DNA of 64,000 nucleotides from Welwitschia mirabilis (taxonomy: Eukaryota > Gnetophyta > Gnetopsida > Welwitschiales), in the NCBI GenBank assembly GCA_051453625.1, contig JBOZIK010000001.1:58240834-58304833 (forward strand). The letters run 5' to 3'. Below are positions 21,690 to 34,019 of this stretch, one piece after another. Both the position numbers and the translations under genes were made by a program. Each line of letters starts with the position of its first letter. The first letter of the stretch is position 1. Under the pieces are notes generated by a model. It searched no databases. It was not told the origin of the DNA and saw nothing but the letters and a program-made list of their open reading frames with translations.

Positions 21690-23110
21690 TGAAATCTAAA
21701 TGCAAGTGTTAATCAATTAGCCAATCTATAGTCACTTAGATTGACACTCATAATCTATATCAATTACAAAATAATTCTTCTAAATTATAACCAATATAAA
21801 ATATAAGGGAGATAATAGGATTGAATAAGAAAACATAATTCAATTAATCCTTATTTCATTAATTAAATTATCTTACATGCACTTACAAGAAAAATCTCCT
21901 TAATGGATAAATCATAGCCCAACATCATGGATACCTTTATTATAAGCCAAGATGGATAACTTCATCCTTCGATCTTTAATTCATCATAAGATCAGGATGT
22001 ATAAAAGAATGATCAAATGTAATCTAAAGGGATCTATTTATAGTTTAGAATTAGTGGTTGATTAAGCCAGAGGATGTGATGTGAAATGGCATGATCAAAT
22101 CAATTTTATTACAAGGATGACTAATTTTTTGAATAAATAACTAACTATCATCTACTATGTCATCGAGAGAATTAGGATGATGCCACCGTCAACTACCTAT
22201 GGATATATGGCATATGGTTATATAGTGTTTATTTTAGTAATATGTCATCTGAGGCATTGACTAGATGACCAAGTTAGATGATAGTTCCAAACTAAATCCT
22301 TTTTGGTTTAATTTTCTTGAGAGTTTTCTTGGCCGTTATCTAGAAGATTCGATGGATGACATTATTCTTCTACCCTTATTACCTCTAATTACCAACCTTA
22401 AGTGTGATCTTAACATCTAATACTTTTTTATTATTAACTTATTCCTTAGATCTTTTGTGACTCATATGGATTTTGTCATGGTTATTGCGATGTAGAGTAC
22501 TCTTATATTGATTCTCTACTTAACTTTCTACTCATCACCTCATAGAGTAAAATAGACAAGGCTTCACTTTATATCAAAATTGAGTAAAACTTTAACTTGT
22601 ACTAATCATGAAGTTCTAATGGGATTTCCATATTATTTGAAAAACCTATCTAAATGATTTAAAAACTTCCTCAAGTATTTTATTAAATATGGTCAATTTA
22701 GTATTGCAACATAGCTTCTCACTTAGTCTTATCGATTCCTAATAAAGTAAGTAGATAATTTTAAGTTTTAAATTAAATTAATAAATATAAATATTTAACT
22801 AAGCACATAAGTTAAATTCAGATATCGTGCTAGATAGCTTACTAGTCTTTATTTCTAGATATATTATTCCCTATGAAAAATTGATAAAGACAAGGTGTCA
22901 TCCACTCCATTATCCAAACAATAAGGTGGATAATAGATCATTCAATTTTATATAATGTTTTTTTATAACTTACACTTATAAAAATGATTATATCCCTATT
23001 AAAACTTTTTAAAATATATGATTTAAAGTACGATATTAGATAAATATCATCTTCCCTACATTAGCCTCCCACTTAGACATTTATCAGATCAACAAGGTAA
23101 AAATGGAATG
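21690..23110 (-). mobile_element. Minus-strand gypsy LTR(s)
   Basis: The minus strand has TATAAATAG at about 22034-22042 and then a transcribed segment ending ggttgggctatgatttatccattaagg-like (21900-21930), parallel to the gggctgtgcatcc landmark of other LTRs. Nested-dyad modules lie at about 22145-22185 (weak) and 22896-22936. Two similar stretches (22680-22760 and 23010-23100, both with ct.cccacttag) suggest an internal duplication or two abutting LTRs. Confidence 0.45.
22896..22936. repeat. Nested-dyad TGTCAT module
   Basis: TGTCATCC at the left, GGATAATAG at the right, inner pair ATTATCC..AATAAGG. It is degenerate but keeps the overall length. Confidence 0.45.
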
Positions 23111-23199
23111 CTATTTAGAAGAAATTCTCATAACTTAAAAATGGAAGTGTAAACATATCATAAAGTAGATATTTTAAGTAGCATAAAAATTGGATGAGT

Positions 23200-24500
23200 A
23201 ATAATAAGAATACTCACCTAATCAATCTCCTCCAAGGGTAATAGTAAACTCCACTTTAAAACTTATAGGAGGAGATGAAGAAGAAGGATGCTTCTCCTTA
23301 AGTGAAAAATGGGCACTTGTTATTATTGTAAATATATGTATAATCACCTCTCCTTGGACTTGTATTACCTCTAGAAGGTCAACTATAATTCCTTAATCTT
23401 GTGCATAACTGGACTCCCCATGGCTGTCATCTACTTTCTCTTTTTAATCACCTGATATTCCATGGAGTTTATCTTATGCTTTATCATAAACATTCTTTGT
23501 CTCATATCAGTAAAACCCTAATCCATAATATCCTTAGAACTCCTAAATTATGCCTATAAGTAAGGCTTGAATCTACTCTACTATAATCACTCTTAAAACA
23601 CCTCTAGAAATCTACCACTATTGCTATTACTTAAGCTTCTAAGAAATCTGAGTACTCATATCTTATATGTAACATACACAGGTCTATAAACATGAAATTT
23701 CCTACTCACCTACTATCTTGGGAATATCAAAAGATTATAAGATAGCTAAAAGTAACCATAAGGAGCTTAATGTTTCTATGTGCTATTCATCCATCTTGGA
23801 TCTTAACCTTCTTCATATGAAGGAAGCTTAGTCCATCTACCTACCATGTCTGAACACTATTAAGATAGGTATGCTATCATATAGTGGCTACTATCGAAGG
23901 AGGGACTAATGTTGTGGATTATCCACTTATGTAAAATCTTATAGGCAAGTAAAATATGTATAACTAGTACTTCTTTCTGATTATCTACTACATTAGATGG
24001 AATATCTAACATCATGCTATAAGCATGGCTCTCTTTCTCATCACTAGTAGAGTGTATGTGTGTGATACCCAAGCCATTTAATCTAGTTATTAAGTAATGT
24101 ATCCTAGAAGGATCAAGATCTTAAATCCATTAATCATCACTATAATCATATCTATCATATAATCATCTACATCACATTGCATCTCTCTATGAATTAACTC
24201 ATAAAACTGATGGCCCTCTATGGTATAAGAGGTGTCTTATGTATTTATGATCCATCTCAATTTTGAATTAGTTAATCTCTTGTTCATCTTAGAATCAAGT
24301 CTCCTTATAAAGTCTCCAAAGTTCCTCTCCACTCTGTTACATGCTAGTAAAATCAACTGTAACCAATCATAACATCCAACGAAGTGATTATGAGTAGGCT
24401 CAATTGTATAAACTACTAGAGGTATGAATGTTGCTAGTATAATCTATGAAGAAGCATCTATCTCTATTTTGCCTATCTAGACTATGTCTTAGTGCATGAC
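23200..24500 (-). other. Unrecognised retroelement-like block
   Basis: The minus strand holds frames such as 24072-23860 (MGITHIHSTSDEKESHAYSM...) and, upstream, WLQLILLACNRVERNFGDFI. The part THIHSTSDEKESHAYSMML loosely recalls the T.TS.V..ERA.LLYAI segment of the plant transposon protein domain that often accompanies Athila-type elements. The likeness is weak. No function is claimed. Confidence 0.2.
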
Positions 24501-25400
24501 CTACTAAAAATAACTAAAAATGCATATCACCAAAAAAAAAACATGAATTTTCATATTGATCATATAATATCCATCATAAAAATTAAACATTACCATTCAA
24601 AAATTTTAAATTTTGCATAAAATCTCTTAAAAAATCATCTTACCCCCTACATGTGAAGTAATTCATCCCAAATTAAATAAAATAAATAAGGGAAAGGAGG
24701 GGAAAAAATGAATTTTTATGAACTTTTATATAATGAGGATCCTAAAATAGTAGAGAAAAGAAAAGTGGAAATGTAGATCTTACCATTTGAGCATTTTAAC
24801 TATAATCATGACTGAGATTCAGTGAATGAAGTGAGAGAAATATAAATTTGAAAAATGAAAACCTAATGTTATCTTGTAAATCATACAAATTCACATTTCT
24901 CTTAAAATACATAGTGAAATTCAAATCCATTTGAAACAAAATGATGAGTATAAAAAAGTAAATGTTTTATGTGAAAGTGACACTAAAAAAGATTTAGAAA
25001 TAAGAGAAATAAGTAAAATTAGCTAAAATGAAAACACCTTATTCTAAGATAATTGGCTTGAATCTAATGTCTGAATAGTGGATCTAACTAAAGGATAATA
25101 TTTGGATGCTGATGGATGAAAGAGAAATACTCTTCAGCTCAAGAACTAATCAAAAATAGCTTGAAAATGAATAAAAAAATGTGGAGAAAGAGGCTTGTAT
25201 GTGCTATCATTTGGTACTTCATCTACCATGTTTTTTAGATGTTAAAGCTAAGATGATTAGTAAAAATGAATAGGGATTAAAAGTATGTCATCCACTTGTA
25301 TCATTAGGACAATCATGTGGATGATAGGATTTTTTAGTTAGATTTCAGAGTTTTAGGATAAGGTAGAATAGATAGGGTTAAAAAAAATCCTAAAAATACC
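24501..25400. other. No gene seen; one nested-dyad module
   Basis: AT-rich sequence with an A-rich patch at 24690-24770. A module copy at 25286-25327 has TGTCATCC left and GTGGATGATAG right. It is probably LTR remains. Confidence 0.35.
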
Positions 25401-25439
25401 TCAACAAGTTTGAAAGATAAAAAGTAATAAGACTAGCAT

Positions 25440-26280
25440 AATTAGAGGAATGTGATAATGGGTTTGAATTGCAGACTAGTTAAGTAAACAAGGTAATAAA
25501 AGGAGATTGGTGAGGAATTACTAAATTAATCGTGAAAAATCATGAAAACAAGGGTTAAGAACGAAAAGCAAGTTAAGTGAATATGCCTCTAATGAATTAG
25601 TAAGCCATGATGGAGTTAACATTTTGAAGAGTAAATATATCAGATGTATCTTAAATAATAAGAAATCCATAGAATGATCACATCATCACTCTTATGAGTG
25701 AAGAAAGAATTAAATTTTAATACAAATTATTCATACACAAGAATGTTTAAAATTATTGTTAATAAAAGATGATTATTTTCTATATGAGATTACCTATTTA
25801 AAAACATATGCTAAAGATTTAAATGGTTATTAAAAGCTATTACTTACTTCTATTTGAAAATCAATTTATTTTTGATGATTATTTTTCTTAAAAGAGCAAG
25901 TGTGAGGAAGGGGGTCTAGGGAAAAGCCAAGTTGTCATTGAAGAATTTGACATCTCACTAATGTTTTATATAAATGTATTAATACTTAAAGGCCTTATAT
26001 CCTTTCTCATTATTCTCAAGTTTTCTTCAGCTTTTGCCCCTTGTAACTCCAAATGAAAACCTTTACATCTTAGGATATATACTTTTACTACTTTCTTAGG
26101 TATGGTTTAGGCTCTTTTTAATTCTTAAGTGGTGTTTATTTTACTTGCAATGCTAAAATATTCTATTCTTGTGAATTTACTGCTTCATTTGCATGACTAT
26201 TTTCTTATTTAGGATAATTTTGACATGTGAATATTTTATGTTTTTCAAGTTGAAATTATGGGAAAATATTTTTTTGGCCT
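25440..26280 (+). mobile_element. Plus-strand LTR-like block
   Basis: A stretch at 25680-25870 matches 60405-60610 in the same orientation (aaattttaatacaaattatt, aaacatatgctaa, ttaaatggttattaaaa). Beyond it are a tatataaatgtatt TATA-like stretch near 25968 and a T-rich tail. Since 60405-60610 lies just after the level 0 integrase, the two could be the 5' and 3' LTRs of level 0. No primer site confirms this. Confidence 0.35.
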
Positions 26281-26528
26281 TGGAGTAAAGCTACGATTTG
26301 TGCTTTACTTATTAAATAGTAAGAATTAATCTAGCCAAGACAACCAGATGATACAAACTTTAGAGGGGATATCCTTCTTGGACATCCATGGCCATAAAAA
26401 TGAACTACCAGGAAGAGAAGGGAAAAAATGTGTCCAAAAAAAGGGGAAAAAGAAATCTTTCTTAGTCAAGGCACACCTATGTTTACTCAAACTAAATTTT
26501 TTTAAACATAAATTCAAGATAATCAAAT

Positions 26529-26690
26529 GGGTACCTTCTTAATTTACAAATTTTGAGCTTTCCTTCTCTTATTTTATCGTGGGTACCTTCTCAATTTGCA
26601 AATAGTAAGATTTCCTCATCTTGTTTTGTTTTGGATATCTTCTAAAATTAGAAATGATGATCTTTCCTCTTCTTATTTATTTTGGACACC
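26529..26690 (+). repeat. 52-bp minisatellite, about 3 units
   Basis: Units start at 26529, 26581, 26633 and (partial) 26684, each beginning GG.TACCTTCT.AATT and ending in a T-rich stretch. The spacing is 52, 52 and 51 bp. Confidence 0.8.
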
Positions 26691-27025
26691 TTTGGACCTT
26701 CCTGAAACCTCTACTCCTTACTTAAACTATATGGAGTACTATGTTTTTCATAGTTTTCATTCATACCTTTTTGTAACAGGTATAGGGATTACTTAGCATG
26801 CTTACTATCAAGTGGTAGTAGTGGAAAACTGGCCAGGAAATTGCTATCCTTTGCTTGAATTTTTGAGGCCTTGTAATGATTAATGTAAAAATCTTAATAT
26901 TATATTTTTGGGCTAAAAAATATTATCCTACTAAAAATTTTATAATTCCCTATACTTATGTAAATAATTTTATAAAAATGTAATATGAGAAGCATTTTAT
27001 AGACTACTATGATATTGTAAATTTG

Positions 27026-27330
27026 TTAAGGACTCCTATTGAATATACTCCCCACAATATTTTTTGAAACCTCCCCCCATTTAAATTGAGTTTCTTGGTG
27101 GCCCCTCTTGAAAGCATCCCCCCACATCTTGCTCTTAGGTATCTTGAGATCCTTAACAACATTCTTGAGGATTCCCTTTAAATCCATCCCTCCCCTCCTC
27201 TTATAGATTTGACCCTCATCCATTGAGTTTCTTGATGGACCTTCATTGAAGCCCTTCACTTCCTCTTTAAAGAAAGGATTTGATGGCCTCCATTAAGTTT
27301 CTTACTACCCTCCATTAAATGCTTCCTATA
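27026..27330 (-). repeat. CCATTGAGTTTCTT repeats, left block
   Basis: Copies of c.attgagtttcttggtggcc near 27085, 27213 and 27287, each followed by a ttgaaagc or ttgaagccc segment. The minus strand stays open for 77 codons as a Lys/Gly/Arg-rich frame, probably by composition. Like copies occur at 31070-31160, on the other side of the R-family LTR. Confidence 0.5.
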
Positions 27331-27371
27331 TTTTGTAACACCACAAAATTTTAATGTTGAAAACTTTAAAA

Positions 27372-27386
27372 CTTGCTCTGATACCA
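27372..27386 (-). other. tRNA-iMet-type primer-binding site of R element
   Basis: The plus strand reads TTGCTCTGATACCAA, which on the minus strand gives TTGGTATCAGAGCAA, the standard plant initiator-Met primer site. It abuts the minus-strand LTR that starts a few bases to the right. Confidence 0.7.
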
Positions 27387-28847
27387 AAAATGTATTATCC
27401 TAAGATTTTTCATGTCTAGAAGTTTAAACTTTACAAATGCTTTTATGAATAGTTTATGCCCAAGATTTATAATAATATATAGAAATCATTTCATAAAATA
27501 GTAATTTTACTCATAAGATTTCATAGGATATAGTAACTATTCCTACATATATTGGCAAGGATCTTCAAGCATTCAATTTAAGGTTTAAATTTTATAAACT
27601 AATTTCATGGATGACTAATTAAATCACCATAAGAGGCAAGACTTAATATTTAAATAAGATGGCATAGAATTAGTCAAATAAACTTTAGCAATCTAATAGC
27701 ATAAGTTATGGTTCTAAAACGAAGCCTAATTACATAGGAAGAGAGATGCCTTAAAAAAATTGGATAAGTATAATGGATTTTTAGTTTAGTACTTTATTTA
27801 TTATTTTTATTATTTTTAATCTTTTTAATAAGGTAGTGATTTTTTTTATTGATGTGGTTATTATAACCCACTATGTTTACTCTTAACCATGTAATCAAGA
27901 AATTAGGACAAAAAAGTACAAAAAGAATATGTGAATAGAAAAAACCTTAATTCTGAGCATAGTGGGTAATCTAACAAGTTAATTTTTTACAAATTAGTTT
28001 TATGAGAATAAAGTCTTTAGAAACTATTGTAGTAGCTTAGGGAGGGTTGAGTTTCCAGGTTGAAATTTTACCCTTGTTTTCTAAGCACCCCTCAAATGTA
28101 ATGAAGGGCAAACTCAATAGCTTAACTGAGAGGTTACCAGAAGCAAGGATGTGATGATGTGGACAATGACTCATTAGTTGAATGTGATGCATGTGATTGA
28201 GACGTTGTTAGTACAGTGGCAACGCACCCAGTTCTATGCAGACCAAAGGCATTAAAGAATTTAAGGGAGTGTTTCTAGAAGCATTTAACATAGGAAATAT
28301 TTCAATTGAATTAGGGCTCCTTTCTAATAATGCATGGCAATTTTCTAACGTGATGCTTGAGGTAATAACTAGCTTAGATATATATTATAATATATATCTA
28401 TAAGTTGGCCGAGATGTATCAACTTTTTCCACTTTATAATCACATTTTGATTATGTGAATTTGTTTAACCCTTAAAATGGCCTCATACAATTAGGTTTAC
28501 CATTTAAAAAATTATGAGGTTAAATGTTTCAAAAGAAATTAAAATTTCCTATTTCAAAATTTATTAGAATTGTTTTTTCAACATTTATCACCTCAACCGT
28601 TTCAAAATTAAGTAAGTTTGATGTTTTATAAGTTTTTTCAAACTAAAAATAATTTTTTTAAAGATAGGTGTAACACTATCCCGAATAAATCACTAAATGA
28701 GGATGGCCTCTTGACCAAAAAATTCTGCAACAGCTAAGATCAGGGGTGTCTTCCCTACACACTGAGGTGTTTCTGATTATTAAAACTTACAAGAAAATGC
28801 CGTAGCTGGAACAAGACCCACAAAAGAGTACAATCAAATCTTTGAGG

Positions 28848-28945
28848 GATGAAATGGTCTAATTGAGTGCTTGCTTGTTGGCATAACAGTAAGGAGGGAT
28901 GAAATGGTTTTATTCAGTGCTTGCTTCTTGTCATAATAGTAAGGG
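28848..28945. repeat. 49-bp tandem duplication
   Basis: gggatgaaatggt.t.att.agtgcttgctt is followed by a second copy 49 bp later; both run to ataa.agtaagg. It lies inside the R LTR. Confidence 0.75.
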
Positions 28946-29939
28946 GTTAATTATTGAGAAACAAAAGGCGATGGTTCAATCTCCACCATGAGCGCAAACC
29001 ACGTTTTATCAAAATTTCCCTCTTCTTCTTAATTAAATCACTTATTTAAACATTAAATTAATTTTTTTTTCTTTAAGAGGTTATCTCTCATAACTATCCT
29101 CATAATTTTAAAAAATAAAAAAAATAAAGAGGGTAAAATAAACTCTTAATACAATGGATTCAAATTTTAAGGAAGGAGGGAAAAATCACACGTCCATTTT
29201 TAAAGAATATTATTAAAATAAGTAAATATCACATATAAGAAATATTCTTCCAAAACAAATGACTACAGAATTTCAAGAAAATTTTTCTGATGCAATACAG
29301 AATTAATTTGTTCAAATCATATCTACCCCAAGGATTTCAAATTCACATCTTAGAGTTGACATTCCATGCATTGGGAATAAATACATGACTTTAAGATTCA
29401 AGTTTTTCATAAAATTTAATCAATTAATAGTTGAAAATATGATCTTGAGTAATCAAATTTTATTGCTAGAAATTATCAAGAGAAAATACTCATCAATCGC
29501 ATAACATGAACCTTTAGAGTAAACTTTACATACTGTAAATCATACACATAAAAATAAAGGAGTTTATCTCTCATGATAATTAACAGAAAACATATTGAAT
29601 ACTCATAAAATTCAAGTACATAACTTCAAGTAAATGAGTCAACAAGGATCACAATTTATTTAGAAGACTTTTCCCCAATATATAACCAATGATCCTCCAC
29701 ATTCTTATTCCCACATCAGCATTTAAACTCTAGATTCTCCACTTGTCATGCAAAGGTATGGAATGAGAACTGTGATAATATCACAGCTCCCAATATGGTC
29801 TAGGCAAGAATAGGTAATTTAGTAAGGAATTTAAAGAGTTAAGATAGGAAAGACAAATAAAGAATTCAAGAGGAACAAGATATAATATAGACACTGACCT
29901 TATGGTTATGAACGAGAATATTATGTATATTAAAATATC

Positions 29940-30145
29940 TTAATCACTTCACTACCTCGTTTGATGATCTGTGAAGCCCACTGCCTCATTCAATGATTTA
30001 TGGTTCTCATATAATATTTAACTTCATTGCCTCATTTAGAAATCTATGAAGCTCACTGCCTCATTCAGTGATCTATGAAATTCTCACTTCACTACCTCAT
30101 TTGGCAATCTATGAAGTCCACTGCCTCAATCAGTGATCTATGGAA
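29940..30145. repeat. Short repeats with CACTGCCTCATTCAGTGATCTATG unit
   Basis: Four to five imperfect units of c.ctgcctcatt.a.tgatctatg (at about 29948, 29980, 30018, 30054, 30092 and 30120). A shorter, inverted set is at 51655-51805 in the second R copy. Internal dyads are visible (tcattcagtga). Confidence 0.65.
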
Positions 30146-31059
30146 ATCCATAATCATAAGTTTCAAACATAACTATGTTAAGAAACTAAGATAATTTTTA
30201 ACCACAAGATATTAACTCAAAACCATAGATTCTAATAGCGTGATGATAAGATGAATATGTTAAGGATTAATCATGAGCTATCATCTCATACCAAGAATAG
30301 ATAACATCAAGACATCGAGCAAAAGGATAAATAGAGAAAAGATGTATATTAAACAAAATTTATCTTTATTAAGCCTCATATGATTCAACATTCAACTTAC
30401 AAGAATATAAACACAATGATCTCAATAATGTAATGCATAAGAAAGGATCAATAAGGAAGCATGAAAGTATAGATACCCATACTGTTTGAGCTCTTCAAAT
30501 ATCTTCTAAGTTACAAAGCTTCTAGACCTCCTAAGCTCTAAGATTTCAAGGAAAGATTGTTTTGAAAAATAAACTAGACTTGAAGGAGGAAGAACTCTAT
30601 TTAAAGTAAAAGAACAAGGATAAGGTGACAAGACTAAAGAATATGAAAGAACACAATGTGAGCCAATAGTAAAGGGGGATCCCATAACATCTCATAAAGG
30701 CTTTTTTGGCCATAGGGCGCTTTTAATAAAATAATGCTTCACATTTAATCATAATAATGGAAAAAAAGAAAATAAATAACGAGCCATCACAATTTACATT
30801 TAATTTCTAGGAAGTGTAAAAATAACAAGTGAAAGAAATCATCACCACTATAAGAACATTTTGAAGATTGTAAGTAATATTCAAATCAAAAGGAACTCAA
30901 AGCACAATTTAAAATGATAGCATCTCAAGAATATGATATTTATATCAATTGAAGGTTTCAAAAATTCCTAAATAATTAATTAAAATTAACCTTTTTAAAA
31001 TTTATAAGAAATGTAAAAACATGCATGTGACAGATTTAATGCCCTGCATCATGTTTCTT

Positions 31060-31165
31060 TGTGGCCTCCATTGAACTTATCCTCTCCTCCCCTTTCCCAA
31101 AGATTCGATGCCCCCCATTGAGTTTCTTAATGGCCTTCATTGAAAGCCCTTTCACCTTCCTTGTC
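31060..31165 (-). repeat. CCATTGAGTTTCTT repeats, right block
   Basis: ggcctccattgaactt and ccccccattgagtttcttaa then tggccttcattgaaagccc. Same family as 27026-27330. Confidence 0.55.
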
Positions 31166-31930
31166 CCTACTTTTCACTTTCTAGTAAACCCTTATTTGCA
31201 AAATTCCTCTTTTCTCATAATATTTTAGAAACACTTCTCTTGCACGTAACCTCTTTTGCATAGAATTTTAAAAGTGTTTGGGATTCCAAAATGCACATTA
31301 AAGGGGTGAATGAAATGGAGAATATGCTGTTGGGGGGTTTTTCTTGTAGGTTCTCTTATGAGTTAAGAATGGAGCTCTTGTTATCCCACCTTATAGATGC
31401 ATCGTAGATTTATTTCTTCTTTTATTTTTTAATGAATCATTATTTATTTTCTTGTAAAGTCCTTTCTATTAAACTTATATTTGGGGGTATGTAACTTATT
31501 ATTCATTTTATTCCTACCTATAGGGCATGCCTAGAATTGTATAAATAAAACTTCTTCCTTTTTCTCTTTTACTCTTTAATTTTCTTTATTTATGCTACAA
31601 TTAATAGATATAGATAGCTTTTTTGTGGATAAAGGGTCTTTAAATATTTGAATACGGTAATATATGTAATGTAATGTAATGAGAGTTTACTTTTTGTCAT
31701 GGATATTCTACTTGAAAATGATATATTTATATTTACTTCAATTCTTTACATTATCAAATATTTAATTTGTGATATCTAATTTTTAATATGATCTAAACTC
31801 TTATTTAGATCTATTTCATGTTAAATGTATGTTATCTTGTAGTTATGTTTTTTCAAATTAGTTACATATTTATTTTGAAAATTCTTTTCATATTGTAAAA
31901 AAGATTTTGTTATTATTATTGAAATGAGAT
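31166..31930 (+). other. LTR-like AT-rich stretch without a gene
   Basis: Includes gtataaataaaacttcttcc near 31537 (TATA-like) and a short atgtaatgtaatg run at 31660. It may be an LTR fragment; no partner found. Confidence 0.3.
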
Positions 31931-31949
31931 TTTAATGTAGATCACATCA

Positions 31950-33450
31950 CATAGACCCCAAAGAATTCTTTTAGCATTACTGTCTAAAATTCCTAGACTT
32001 TAGAAAGCTAATATAGAAGGGTAACCCTTGGGGCTTAATAAAAGAATTTTTAAGAGAAATGTTTTTAATAAGTATCTTCATAAAAATACTAATGAGTCCT
32101 TTTAATGATGCTCTTTAAAGTGCTTAATCTTTTCAAAGCTACCTCAAGGAATTCTTTTACTGCTACTCTCCAAAGTTCTTGGACCTTGACAAGCTAATAT
32201 GAAAGGGTGGTCCTTGGGACTTAATAAAAGAAATTTTAAGAAAATATTTTTAATAAGTAAAAGTGTCTTCACATAAATTTTAATAATCCTTTTAGCAATG
32301 CTACTCAAAGTTGTTGAAAAGCTATCCCAAGGAACCCTTTTAGCACTACTCTCCAAAGTTTTTAAACTTTAAAAAGCTACTATAAAAGGGTAGCCCTTGG
32401 TATTAATAAAATAATTTTTAAGGGAAAAGTGTAATGAGTGATTCTTTGTAAAGTGCTTGAGCTTTAAAAAGCCACCTCAAGGAACTCTTTTATAGCTATT
32501 CTCCAAAGTTTTTAGACTTTGAAAAGCTAATATAGAAGGGCAACCCTTGGTAATTAATAAAAGATCTATTAAGGAAAAGCTTNNNNNNNNNNNNNNNNNN
32601 NNNNNNNNNNNNNNNNNNNNNNNNNNNNNNNNNNNNNNNNNNNNNNNNNNNNNNNNNNNNNNNNNNNNNNNNNNNNNNNNNNNNNNNNNNNNNNNNNNNN
32701 NNNNNNNNNNNNNNNNNNNNNNNNNNNNNNNNNNNNNNNNNNNNNNNNNNNNNNNNNNNNNNNNNNNNNNNNNNNNNNNNNNNNNNNNNNNNNNNNNNNN
32801 NNNNNNNNNNNNNNNNNNNNNNNNNNNNNNNNNNNNNNNNNNNNNNNNNNNNNNNNNNNNNNNNNNNNNNNNNNNNNNNNNNNNNNNNNNNNNNNNNNNN
32901 NNNNNNNNNNNNNNNNNNNNNNNNNNNNNNNNNNNNNNNNNNNNNNNNNNNNNNNNNNNNNNNNNNNNNNNNNNNNNNNNNNNNNNNNNNNNNNNNNNNN
33001 NNNNNNNNNNNNNNNNNNNNNNNNNNNNNNNNNNNNNNNNNNNNNNNNNNNNNNNNNNNNNNNNNNNNNNNNNNNNNNNNNNNNNNNNNNNNNNNNNNNN
33101 NNNNNNNNNNNNNNNNNNNNNNNNNNNNNNNNNNNNNNNNNNNNNNNNNNNNNNNNNNNNNNNNNNNNNNNNNNNNNNNNNNNNNNNNNNNNNNNNNNNN
33201 NNNNNNNAAAGATCTATTAAGGAAAAGCTTAATAAGTGAAAATGTTCTCACATAAACCCTAAATAGCTCTTTTACTGCTGCTCTCTAAGAATTTTAGACA
33301 TTCGAAATCTAATATAGAATGATAAACCTTGTATCCCAATAAAGAACATTTAAGAGAAAGTTTTAATAAGTAAAAATTTCCTCACATAAAGTTCTCGAAC
33401 TTTGGAAAGCCAATATAAAAGGGTAACTTTGGATGTTAATAAAAGAATAT
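31950..33450. repeat. Tandem array, unit about 150-190 bp
   Basis: Each unit holds aaggaa.tcttttagc.ctactctccaaagtt, agctaatat.aaagggtaacccttgg, ttaataaaagaa.ttttaag and taataagtaaaa.tgtcttcacataaa. Units start near 31968, 32148, 32335 and 32487, and again after the gap near 33256. A gap of 625 N (32583-33207) lies inside, with the same aaagatctattaaggaaaagctt sequence on each side of it. This suggests a collapsed or unresolved array. Confidence 0.8.
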
Positions 33451-34019
33451 AGGTCTAGGAATAAAATTTAATGCTAACCAAAGATATCTTTTTTAATTAA
33501 GTAATATCACTAATTAAATAACTCTAAGTAGGAAATTTAGTTAACCAAATTTTAATAGAAAGATTTTACTTATTCATTAATTCTTCTAAGGAAATCTTAA
33601 TGTTTTTAAATCTACAAGATCTATTTATAGTTTTGTAATTAAGGAAGACTCTAAGCACCTAAGACCTTATAGTTTGAGTTTTATATGAAATGTTTAGGTA
33701 GTTCAAAATATTGCTAAGGTGCCTTTTAAGCCTTCCTTAATAATTCTAATTAAGATAATGTTTAGGAAATAAAACTTATTGATCTTTATGAGGGTGTTGG
33801 ATATTAGGGTTATGACATTTTATTATTAAAGCCTTAGGTTTAATCTTTCTTACTAATAGTAGAATTTAAGACTTACAAGATCTAACTGATGGTTGGCAGA
33901 AAAGAAGTGATTACTCTTATTGATCTTAGATCTCTAGCTAATGTAGTCAATAGGTTAGTGATTGGATTGAAGGAAAGAAATAATAGTATAAATATAGCAA
34001 AAATATTTTAGAAGTTGAT
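33451..34019 (+). other. No gene seen; upstream of level 0 gag
   Basis: AT-rich sequence between the tandem array and the gag remnant. The level 0 leader or LTR would be expected here; I cannot identify a primer site. Confidence 0.35.

Larger units (their letters stand above)
27390..31031 (-). mobile_element. R-family long LTR (5' LTR or remnant)
   Basis: Read on the minus strand it begins TGTCACATGCATG at 31031 and ends ...GGATAATACA at about 27390, next to an iMet primer site; so it is a TG...CA LTR of about 3.6 kb. The outer half (29640-31031) matches 50774-52140 in the opposite orientation. It contains ctatgaagcccactgcctca repeats at 29940-30140 and a local 49-bp direct duplication at 28848-28945. 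I see no reading frame of known type. Confidence 0.55.

Noticed and set aside
26326-26542. Overlapping 64- and 66-codon frames on both strands
   Set aside because: Short, basic or aromatic-rich by composition, with no family likeness and next to a minisatellite.
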